This document shows, in pieces, positions 57,290 through 64,000 of a stretch of DNA of 64,000 nucleotides; the stretch's first letter is position 1; every line of letters starts with the position of its first letter. The stretch spans positions 1 through 64,000 of the IMG/VR virus record IMGVR_UViG_3300037258_001185. The stretch is one strand, 5' to 3'. The notes under the pieces are model-generated. The model searched no databases. It saw only the letters and a program-made list of their open reading frames with translations, and was not told the origin of the DNA. Both the position numbers and the translations under genes were made by a program. The DNA is from a virus.

Positions 57290-57865
57290 ATGGCCGACAT
57301 GACCCTGGTCGTTCCTCCCGGCGCCCTCGGCTTCCCGATCAGCTACGGTACGCAAGCCTACCAGCCCTATCGGGAAGACCACACCAACCCCAGCGGCCGC
57401 TGGCTGATCGACATGCCGCCCGACGTGGCGCGCCATTTCATCGGCGTAGGAGGTTTCATCGTGGCAGACAGGATCGCGCCGTCGGCGGCGCGCGCGAAGA
57501 TTTCGATCATCCGCATGTTCCATCCCAAGGGCGGCAGCGCCGACGACTACCCGGTCGATCAGGACGGATTCTTGCTGGTGCCGAACGGCCCGGACGTGGC
57601 CGCCATGCGCTCGCACGGCTTCAAGATCGAGGGCGAGGAACCCGCGCCCGCGCCGCCGCCGCAGATGGTGCCGCTTGAAGATCACCAGCGCGCGGTCGAC
57701 CATATCAATGCGCTTGGCGAAACGATCCGTGAACGCGATCGCGACGCGAAGATGGCGCGCGACCAGCTCGACGCCAATCAGGGCGAGATCACTGAGTTGC
57801 GGGAGAAGCTCGCGGCGGCCGAAAAGGCCCTCGCCGAGGCAACGAAGCCTCCGCCGGCGGCGTAG
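57290..57865 (+). CDS. Head-region hypothetical protein with coiled-coil tail (191 aa)
   Basis: N-terminal beta part (YREDHTNPSGRWLIDMPPDV), a PAPAPPPQ linker, and a C-terminal coiled coil (HINALGETIRERDRDAKMAR). It follows the capsid gene; could be a minor capsid or connector accessory. Confidence 0.65.
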   Translation: MADMTLVVPPGALGFPISYGTQAYQPYREDHTNPSGRWLIDMPPDVARHFIGVGGFIVADRIAPSAARAKISIIRMFHPKGGSADDYPVDQDGFLLVPNGPDVAAMRSHGFKIEGEEPAPAPPPQMVPLEDHQRAVDHINALGETIRERDRDAKMARDQLDANQGEITELREKLAAAEKALAEATKPPPAA

Positions 57866-57868
57866 CGA

Positions 57869-58717
57869 ATGCCCCTCAACCTGACCACGCTGGCAAATGC
57901 CGAGGCGTGGATCGGGGATTTGACGCCCGGCGACAGCGCGGCCACGGACGCGCTGATCAATCGCCTGATCACCGCCGCATCCGGCCTGATCCTGTCATTC
58001 GTGAACCGGCCGACCCTGCTGCCGCAGACCTACACGGAGACGCGCGACGGCACTGGCGGCCCGCGGCTGATGCTGCGGAACTGGCCGGTGACCGCGGTCG
58101 CGGCGGTGACGATCGGCGGCACGGCGATCCTGGCCGGTTCCTATTCCGGCCAGCCCACGACGAACGGCTGGGCCGGCTATTTCTTCTCGGGCTGGGACGG
58201 CATGCCGCCCGGCAGGCGCGTCAACCTCGAGCTCAACGGCCAGCGCTTCTGCCGCGGCATCCAGAACGTGTCGGTCACCTACACGGCCGGCTATCTGGTC
58301 GACAATGAAGCGGGCACGGTCGATGGCGCCGCGGATCCGGCCAATTCTGTAACGGTGCAGGCGCCCTACGGTTCGTGGGGCTCCGACCAGGGCGTCACCT
58401 ATGCCAACGGCACGCCGCTGGTCGCGGTGAAGGCGGCGCCCTCCGCCGGCCAGTACCAGCTCGACACGACGCCGGGCATCTACGTCTTCAACGCGGCCGA
58501 CGCTGGCGCGGACGTCCTGATCAGTTACGGCTTCGTCCCCGCGGTGATCGAGGAAGCGTGCGTTCAGATGGTCGCCGAGCGCTACAGCTACCGCGCCCGG
58601 GTCGGATCGCGCTCCAAGACCCTCGGAGGCCTGGAAACCATGTCCTACGACCGCAGCCCGATCCCGCCCGAGGTGACGGCGATGCTGCGGTCCTATTGCT
58701 CGGTCGCGCCGGTCTGA
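57869..58717 (+). CDS. Head-tail connector-like protein (282 aa)
   Basis: N-terminal ANAEAWIGDLTPGDSAATDA, LITAASGLILSFVNRP is the gp6/DNA-packaging connector helix pattern; middle beta domain with GSYSGQPTTNGW; C-terminal EEACVQMVAERYSYRARVG. Position after the capsid and before gp10-like fits. Confidence 0.8.
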   Translation: MPLNLTTLANAEAWIGDLTPGDSAATDALINRLITAASGLILSFVNRPTLLPQTYTETRDGTGGPRLMLRNWPVTAVAAVTIGGTAILAGSYSGQPTTNGWAGYFFSGWDGMPPGRRVNLELNGQRFCRGIQNVSVTYTAGYLVDNEAGTVDGAADPANSVTVQAPYGSWGSDQGVTYANGTPLVAVKAAPSAGQYQLDTTPGIYVFNAADAGADVLISYGFVPAVIEEACVQMVAERYSYRARVGSRSKTLGGLETMSYDRSPIPPEVTAMLRSYCSVAPV

Positions 58718-59226
58718 TGGTGCACGTCGAGATCAGCGTCACTGGCGACACCGAGGTCGCCGGCTATTTCGGCGCGCTCCCCGAAGAGTTGCGCCTGGCG
58801 ATCGCGAAGAAGGTCGCCGACTTCACCGGCCAGCTTTGGGACAAGATCGTCAACCAGAACCTGAACGGCGTCATCTTGCAGCGCCGCAGCGGCAAGCTGG
58901 CGGACTCGATCAAGTCCAAGGTCGACGACAAGGGCGACGTTATCACCGGCACGGTTTTTTCGGACGGCAGCGCGCCCTACGCCGCAATTCAGGAGTATGG
59001 CGGCAAGACATCGCCGCACGACATTGTTCCGGATAAGGCGAAGGCGCTGCATTTCCTGATGGGCGGCAAAGACACCTTTGCGACCATCGTGCACCACCCA
59101 GGCTCGACAATCCCGGCGCACGCGTTCATGCGCTCAGCTCTCGCTGACATGGTGCCGGTCATCGAAGAGGGTTTCCGGGAGGCGGTGGCCAGAGCCGTCG
59201 CGGACCGGCCCGTGCCGACGGAGTAA
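58717..59226 (+). CDS. HK97 gp10-like head-tail/tail completion protein
   Basis: 169 aa. LRLAIAKKVADFTGQLWDKI, RRSGKLADSIKSKV, APYAAIQEYGGKT and HPGSTIPAHAFMRSAL are the gp10 signature. ATGA-type overlap with the connector gene. Confidence 0.88.
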   Translation: MVHVEISVTGDTEVAGYFGALPEELRLAIAKKVADFTGQLWDKIVNQNLNGVILQRRSGKLADSIKSKVDDKGDVITGTVFSDGSAPYAAIQEYGGKTSPHDIVPDKAKALHFLMGGKDTFATIVHHPGSTIPAHAFMRSALADMVPVIEEGFREAVARAVADRPVPTE

Positions 59227-59230
59227 ACGC

Positions 59231-59692
59231 ATGGCCACCCGCGAAGATGTCCTGAACGCCCTGGTGACAAAACTCCAGGGCATGACCTTTGCGGCGCCGA
59301 TCAACGGCAAGACAACATGGGTCGGCACCGTAGGACGCCGCATCAAGCTGTGGGGCAACGTGCCGCCCGACCGCCGGCCGGCCGCCTTCCTGGTCGAGCG
59401 CGGCGAGCGCGACGAGCGCCGTCATCTGGGCACGCCGCCGCTGCGCACGCTGACGCCGCGACTGGTCGCCTACACCAGCGTCAAGGATCAAACGCAGATC
59501 GGCGGAACGCACCTCAACCTGATCCTCGAGTCGCTTGAAGCGGCGCTGACGCCGGACAATTGGGGCCGCGGCACGCTGACCCTGGCTGGCGAATCCTACT
59601 TCGTGCGGATCGAAGGCGAAATCTTCAAGGATGCTGGCGATCTCGACGGCGACGCGATGCTCGTCGTGCCGATCGCCATCCAGATGCCGTAA
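59231..59692 (+). CDS. Tail terminator/minor tail-type protein (153 aa)
   Basis: MATREDVLNALVTKLQGMTF start, RRPAAFLVERGERDERR, and a C-terminal LDGDAMLVVPIAIQMP match the small tail-completion proteins before the major tail gene. Specific role inferred from order. Confidence 0.72.
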   Translation: MATREDVLNALVTKLQGMTFAAPINGKTTWVGTVGRRIKLWGNVPPDRRPAAFLVERGERDERRHLGTPPLRTLTPRLVAYTSVKDQTQIGGTHLNLILESLEAALTPDNWGRGTLTLAGESYFVRIEGEIFKDAGDLDGDAMLVVPIAIQMP

Positions 59693-59708
59693 CCCGGAGA
59701 AGACCGAC

Positions 59709-59963
59709 ATGGATGATTTGCGGGCGCCCATCGAAGCAATTGCCGACGCAACGAACGAGGCCGCGCTCGGCGCGCCTGAAGCGCCTGCCGCCGCGCCAGC
59801 GACGCCTCCCGCGGTGCCGGCCATCAATCTGGAGATGCTGGTCGAGGATTGGTGGCGCGAGCATTTCCCCGGCTCAGCCGTCGGCCGCTTCACCGATGGG
59901 TGGAACGTCGCTCTGAAGGCGAAGGACGAACTGAAGAAGCGGCTTGTGGCCGCCCTCAGCTAA
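59709..59963 (+). CDS. Small hypothetical protein (84 aa)
   Basis: Ala/Pro-rich first half; then LEMLVEDWWREHFPGSAVGR, a short helix-rich domain. Placed between tail genes; role unknown. Confidence 0.65.
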   Translation: MDDLRAPIEAIADATNEAALGAPEAPAAAPATPPAVPAINLEMLVEDWWREHFPGSAVGRFTDGWNVALKAKDELKKRLVAALS

Positions 59964-60053
59964 CCGCAGACGCCCCTTCAAAACGCGCTTTGGGGCAAGC
60001 GCGCCCGCGACCGTCGGATGACAGGCCGCATTCCCTCTTGATGGAGCCCCAAC

Positions 60054-60803
60054 ATGCAAGTCGGGTTCAGTGCAGGCGCGGCCTTTGGCCAGCGCACCGA
60101 TGTCTCGGCCGTCAGCCCCGACCAGTTCGCCCTGCTTCAGAGCGTGAGCGTCGATTTCGACTTCAGCCTGAAGGAGCTGTACGGCGAATATCAGTTCCCG
60201 CCGGTCATCGCTCGCGGGCAGGCCAAGGTCAGCGGCAAGATCAGCTTCGCGCGGATCTTCGGCGCGATCTATGCCGACCTGTTCTTCGGCGAGACCGCGG
60301 CGATTGGCGCCGGGCTCGTCGCGATCGAGAACGAATTCGGCACGATCCCGGGCAGCTCGACCTATATCGTCACGGTTGCCAATTCGGCGACCTGGACGGA
60401 AGACCTCGGCGTCTACTACGCGGCGACCGGGAAGCGACTGGCTCAGGTCGCCTCCGGGCCGACGGCCGGCCAATACAGCGTCGCCGCCGGCGTCTATACC
60501 TTCGCTGCCGCCGACGCCAGCCTCGGGGTGAATATCAGCTACCTCTACAACGCGGCGTCGGGCCAGGTGAAATTCACGATCAACAATCACTTGATGGGCG
60601 TCACGCCGACCTGGAAGGGCGTCTTCTACAATCCGGGCGTGGTCATGGGCGCCGCCAACGGCCGGACCCTTGTTCTCAACCGCTGCGTGTCGAGCAAGCT
60701 GTCGATCCCCGACAAGATCGACGACTTCCAGATGAACGAGATGGATTTCTCGGCCTTCGCGGACGACAGCGGCGTCATCGGCACCTGGACCTCGGTGGAG
60801 TAG
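60054..60803 (+). CDS. Major tail (tube) protein
   Basis: 249 aa. Beta-rich protein with VSVDFDFSLKELYGEYQFPP, a central Ig-like insertion (NSATWTEDLGVYYAATGKRL), and C-terminal SSKLSIPDKIDDFQMNEMDF SAFAD region typical of tube proteins. Order (before tail chaperones and tape measure) supports the call. Confidence 0.82.
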   Translation: MQVGFSAGAAFGQRTDVSAVSPDQFALLQSVSVDFDFSLKELYGEYQFPPVIARGQAKVSGKISFARIFGAIYADLFFGETAAIGAGLVAIENEFGTIPGSSTYIVTVANSATWTEDLGVYYAATGKRLAQVASGPTAGQYSVAAGVYTFAAADASLGVNISYLYNAASGQVKFTINNHLMGVTPTWKGVFYNPGVVMGAANGRTLVLNRCVSSKLSIPDKIDDFQMNEMDFSAFADDSGVIGTWTSVE

Positions 60804-60806
60804 AGC

Positions 60807-61088
60807 ATGGCAGACCTGATCACACTCGGCGACCGGACGTACGAATTCCGCAAGCTGAAGCTCGGCGAGTTGCGCGCGGTGCAGGCGGCGCTGCGCGCCG
60901 ACGCCGAGGACTCGATCGGCTATGCGGCTGGGATCATCGCGGCCGCGTTGCCGGATCACAACCTCACCCCAGAGGCGCTCGACGGCCTGGAGGCGCTGCG
61001 GTACGAGATCGATGACGCGGCGACAAAGCTTCTCAAGCTGACCGGGTTTCAGCGGTCGGGGGAAGTGGAGCCGCAGCCGGCAGCCTAG
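60807..61088 (+). CDS. Tail assembly chaperone G-like
   Basis: 93 aa: TLGDRTYEFRKLKLGELRAV, YAAGIIAAALPDHNLTPEAL. Lambda G-type chaperone that coats the tape measure. A -1 slip near its end would fuse it to the next frame. Confidence 0.8.
   Translation: MADLITLGDRTYEFRKLKLGELRAVQAALRADAEDSIGYAAGIIAAALPDHNLTPEALDGLEALRYEIDDAATKLLKLTGFQRSGEVEPQPAA
61056..61064 (+). other. Probable programmed -1 frameshift site
   Basis: TCG GGG GAA in the G frame. Slipping back one base at GGG keeps the P-site pairing, and the -1 frame then stays open (SGAAAGSLADIYSALATGCG) into the ATG at 61124. This would make a G-T fusion as in lambda and other long-tailed phages. Confidence 0.65.
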
Positions 61089-61123
61089 CCGATATCTACT
61101 CGGCGCTGGCAACCGGCTGCGGC

Positions 61124-61438
61124 ATGTCTCACCGTCAGATCGACGAGCTCTATCTCGACGAGGCGCAAGAGACCTTCGCCTATTGGGAGCGCAACCCGCC
61201 GACCTACCAGATGGTCAGCATCATCGCTCAGATGCTCGGCTGGAAGCGCCCTGTCGGAGAAGCGCCGCCGCTGCCGACGTTGACAGCCGCCGAGGCGGCG
61301 GCGATCGGCAAAGCCGCCGGGCTGCCGGGCCCGGTTGCCACCAGCTTCGAGGACATGAAGGCCCGCAACCTGGCGCGCATGGTCGAGATCGCCAAGCGCA
61401 ACGCGGCCAAGGGCCTCAGTACTGGATCCCCACCATGA
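61124..61438 (+). CDS. Tail assembly chaperone T-region (GT extension)
   Basis: Starts with ATG at 61124 if read alone, but the -1 frame of G runs into it without a stop. SADIYSALATGCG-type upstream sequence plus MSHRQIDELYLDEAQETFAY, WERNPPTYQMVS fits the C-terminal extension of GT chaperones. Confidence 0.72.
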   Translation: MSHRQIDELYLDEAQETFAYWERNPPTYQMVSIIAQMLGWKRPVGEAPPLPTLTAAEAAAIGKAAGLPGPVATSFEDMKARNLARMVEIAKRNAAKGLSTGSPP

Positions 61439-61847
61439 CGCCGTCGCGGAAATAGACGTAGATCGCATCGGCGCCCCCGCCTCGGATCACGTAGGCGCAA
61501 TCGCTGTCGCTGCTGGGATAGATCCACTGCTGGACCGCCTGGCCCGAAACGACACTGATGTTGGTTTTGGCCGGACGCCCAAGCATCGAGTTCCGAACCT
61601 GATCTTCGGTCATCCCGTCGTGCGGGAGCTGCGACACGCATTGCTGGCGAGATGGCAGCACGGGCGCCGTCGCCGGACGCGCATGGAACACACCGCGCGC
61701 GCGCTCCCGGAGTTCGGCGCCCATGCGCTTCTCCGCAGCGATTAGCGCGTCAATCGACTGCGGCTCAGCCGACATAGTTGGCCGGGCCGCCAATAGCGCC
61801 AGCGCCAGCGCGCCGATCGTGACTCGCGTTCCCTGCCTCATGGGCAT
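61416..61847 (-). CDS. Antisense secreted moron protein
   Basis: 143 aa. N-terminal signal peptide (basic start, VTIGALALALLAARPTMSA), then a mature domain with CVSQLPHDGMTEDQVRNSML and WIYPSSDSDCAYVIRGG, somewhat like SmpA/OmlA-type periplasmic proteins. It is on the opposite strand between the tail chaperone and the tape measure, exactly where lysogenic-conversion genes are often found. Confidence 0.75.
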   Translation of the reverse strand: MPMRQGTRVTIGALALALLAARPTMSAEPQSIDALIAAEKRMGAELRERARGVFHARPATAPVLPSRQQCVSQLPHDGMTEDQVRNSMLGRPAKTNISVVSGQAVQQWIYPSSDSDCAYVIRGGGADAIYVYFRDGVMVGIQY

Positions 61848-61867
61848 CAATCGTATCAGGAGGTGCC

Positions 61868-64000
61868 ATGCCTGAGAACATCGGCGTCTCGATTGGTGCA
61901 GACAGTTCCAAGCTGCGCGCCGACCTGGCGATCGCCCAGGCGCAGGTGCGCGCGTTTGGCGCCGAGCTGCGCAAGGCGGCATCATCGTCGCTGTCCGGCG
62001 GCGATGTCAGCGGCCTGCAGAAGATGGCCGCGGCGACGCAGGCGGCCGAGCAGAACGTCAAGCGGCTCCGCTCCACGCTGAACAGCGGCGGTTCCTCGCC
62101 GTTCGGCAAGACGATCAAAGACATGAAGATGCTCGGCGAAGGGGTCGAGAAGGGCCTGACCGCGATCACCTCGATGCGCGGCGCCTTCCGCGAGCTGGGC
62201 GAGACGGTCGGTGTCGCCTTCGCGGCCGAAAAGATCATTGAATGGACCGCCGCGGCAGCCGAGGGCGCCGAGACGATCAAGAACCTTGCACTCGCCACCG
62301 GCATCTCGGCGCAGGAGTTTGCGCAGTTCTCGGCAGCGGAGAAGCTCGTCGGCGGCAATGCCGAGGCGGCGGCGCGGTCGATGATCACGCTGCGCCAGAA
62401 GATGCAACAGGCCGTCGAACAACCGGATTCGGGCGCAATGGACGCCTTCGGCCACCTCGGCCTATCGGTGACAGAGGTGAAGGCCGGGCTGACGGATCTC
62501 TTCCCTTTCATGCGGCGGTTGATCGCACTTTACGGAGAGTTCTCCGCAAGCCAGCAACACGCCGCGGATTTCGCTCAACTCTTCGGGTCGCGCGGCTTGG
62601 TCCAAATCGCCCGGCTGAGCGAGGGACTTGACGAGCTGATCAAGAAGGGCACGGACCTCGGGATGGTCCCTTCCCCGGAGATGCTCGACAACCTCGACAA
62701 GACTGCTGGCAAAATCCACGAGCTCGGCGGCGCATGGGAGGGGTTCAAGAACGAGGTCGCCAACAGCGGCGTATTCACGGCTCCGCTCGAAAACTTGACC
62801 GACCTTCTACAGAAGCTTCGCGGCGCAAGATCATGGCTGGCGGCCGCCCCTGGCCAGAAACAAATGTCGGTAGCCGACGTCGCCGCCTTCACTGGCCACG
62901 CTGCTGTTCCGGATATGGCCGTTGTGGGCGCCGGCAAGTCGGCGGCCTACGCGACGCTGCCGCCGCCAATCCCGGACTTGCCGTTCAGCATGCGCTCCGG
63001 TGTACGCACCGATGCCGGCCAGGAAACCGCCATCGCCGACATCATCGCCCATGCTGCGGCGACCCTGCCGCAAGGCTACCGGGTTGAGATGACCTCGGGA
63101 TATCGGCCGCAGGGGTCAAATTCGCCGGTCGGGAAAAACTCGCAGCACACGCTCGGGTTGGCCGGCGACTTCGCAATCATCGGCCCCAATGGCCAGATCC
63201 CGAACGAGGGTGCCGACACGACCGGCATGTACGGCAATCTATCCACCGCGGCGCAGGCCTACCAGAAGAGCACATACCCGCAGTTTTCACCCTATTGGCG
63301 ATGGGGCGGCCAATTCGGCGCCAACGGGGGACCGGCCGGTCCCGGCTCGCCCGCTGACCTGATGCACTTTGACCTGCGCGGCTATTCGGCAAGCGCACCG
63401 GCGGCGCAGCCGATGCCGAGCGACTACACCACCGGGGCCGCGAAGAAGCGCTATGACGCCGACATGGAAAAGCGCCAGTCGGCGGCCGAGGAAATCCACG
63501 ATCAACAGGCGTTGCTCGCGATCGCCAAGGAACGCGCCGATTTCGAGAAGAAGACGCCGGATCAACAACACACATTCTTGGCCCAGAAATACCCTTACGG
63601 CAGCGCCGAAAACACGGCGGGCGCCGCTGGCGCGAAGGCAGACACCGAGGTCCACAAGACCGAGGTCGCCGCGCAGCAATACGAGATCAGGACGCGGCTC
63701 GCTCAGCTCGACATGCAGCAGGACGAGGCGCGCCGCCGCAGCGACCTCGCTACGGTCGCCCAGATCGAGCAGCAGAAAACCGCCATCATCCAGGCGAACA
63801 GCTCGGCGACCGCGGCCGAGAAGATCCAGGCCGAGAGCCGGGTCCGCGCGGCGCAGTTGGAGACGGCGCAACAGGCCTTCAACCTGGCCGAGCAGGGGAC
63901 GGCGGCGCAGCAGCACGCCGACGCCGACATCGAGAAAGGCTTCGCGGCGCGCCAGAACGCGCTCGTCACGCGCGGCGCGATCACGCCGCAACAGGGCACC
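61868..64000 (+). CDS. Tape measure protein with M15-type peptidase motif (partial)
   Basis: ATG at 61868 after AGGAGGT; 711 codons to the window edge, no stop. N-terminal coiled coils, GISAQEFAQFSAAEKLVGGN and FAQLFGSRGLVQIARLSEGL are typical of tape measures. At residues 425-434 SQHTLGLAGD fits the M15 zinc motif SxHxxGxAxD, with a later His at 500 (LMHFDL). This domain probably cuts peptidoglycan during DNA entry. The C-terminal part seen is coiled coil. Confidence 0.88.
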   Translation, partial: MPENIGVSIGADSSKLRADLAIAQAQVRAFGAELRKAASSSLSGGDVSGLQKMAAATQAAEQNVKRLRSTLNSGGSSPFGKTIKDMKMLGEGVEKGLTAITSMRGAFRELGETVGVAFAAEKIIEWTAAAAEGAETIKNLALATGISAQEFAQFSAAEKLVGGNAEAAARSMITLRQKMQQAVEQPDSGAMDAFGHLGLSVTEVKAGLTDLFPFMRRLIALYGEFSASQQHAADFAQLFGSRGLVQIARLSEGLDELIKKGTDLGMVPSPEMLDNLDKTAGKIHELGGAWEGFKNEVANSGVFTAPLENLTDLLQKLRGARSWLAAAPGQKQMSVADVAAFTGHAAVPDMAVVGAGKSAAYATLPPPIPDLPFSMRSGVRTDAGQETAIADIIAHAAATLPQGYRVEMTSGYRPQGSNSPVGKNSQHTLGLAGDFAIIGPNGQIPNEGADTTGMYGNLSTAAQAYQKSTYPQFSPYWRWGGQFGANGGPAGPGSPADLMHFDLRGYSASAPAAQPMPSDYTTGAAKKRYDADMEKRQSAAEEIHDQQALLAIAKERADFEKKTPDQQHTFLAQKYPYGSAENTAGAAGAKADTEVHKTEVAAQQYEIRTRLAQLDMQQDEARRRSDLATVAQIEQQKTAIIQANSSATAAEKIQAESRVRAAQLETAQQAFNLAEQGTAAQQHADADIEKGFAARQNALVTRGAITPQQGT

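Noticed and set aside
52605-57290. 1,561-codon open frame on the minus strand
   Set aside because: Lies antisense to well-recognised structural genes, is Arg/Gly/Asp-rich without domains, and is explained by high GC3 bias.

Overview
This window is a large part of the genome (or prophage) of a temperate tailed phage with a long non-contractile tail (siphovirus type, HK97-like head). The DNA is GC-rich with strong GC3 coding bias. GapR, DUF4326, DUF1643 and LPD29 relatives and the style of the small proteins point to an alphaproteobacterial host, probably of the order Rhizobiales/Hyphomicrobiales; that is inference, since no host gene, tRNA or rRNA is visible. Genes are packed with ATGA/GTGA/TGATG overlaps. 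No lysis genes and no tail-tip genes are seen; they probably lie beyond the right edge, where the window cuts the tape-measure gene.

Layout: (1) 0-15.2 kb, a leftward early operon: nucleotide-pool enzymes (dCMP deaminase, MazG-like), nucleases (PD-(D/E)XK, HNH), Gp37/Gp68, a terminase-like protein without ATPase motifs, an IS110-like protein, and a recombination set (RecT, RecE-like exonuclease, RecF/SMC-like ATPase). (2) 15.2-17.5 kb, the immunity switch: a short XRE repressor facing a Cro-like protein, with four matching 16-bp operators, two of which fill the -35/-10 spacers of the divergent promoters. (3) 17.5-26.9 kb, rightward early genes: GapR, DUF1064, two DNA methyltransferases (one holding a nested HNH gene), DnaA domain IV, DUF1376 replication protein, SSB. 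(4) 27-31.8 kb: tyrosine integrase, metallophosphoesterase, DUF1937, dATP/dGTP diphosphohydrolase-like protein. (5) 31.8-38.7 kb, leftward accessory operons with tandem XRE regulators, a Dam-type methyltransferase and a 764-aa C5 methyltransferase with a long repeat array. (6) 39-48.8 kb, accessory genes on both strands: an Acb2/Tad1-like anti-defence candidate, an ECF-like sigma factor, several ParB-domain proteins, one fused to a methyltransferase. (7) 49.1-64 kb, rightward packaging and morphogenesis: TerS, TerL, portal, a SpeD-like protein, protease-scaffold, major capsid, connectors, major tail protein, tail chaperones G/GT with a probable -1 frameshift, an antisense secreted moron, and the tape measure with an M15-type peptidase motif.

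The most unusual signals are: a family of 62-70-bp palindromic elements inserted in frame in three neighbouring genes (7.17-9.30 kb), each with a conserved core and its own self-complementary arms; a terminase-like paralogue lacking Walker motifs; an HNH gene nested out of frame inside a methyltransferase that stays open; four copies of one promoter module joined to a perfect or near-perfect AAAAGCGC...GCGCTTTT palindrome; and a 16-bp sequence shared by the sigma-factor and packaging operon leaders.
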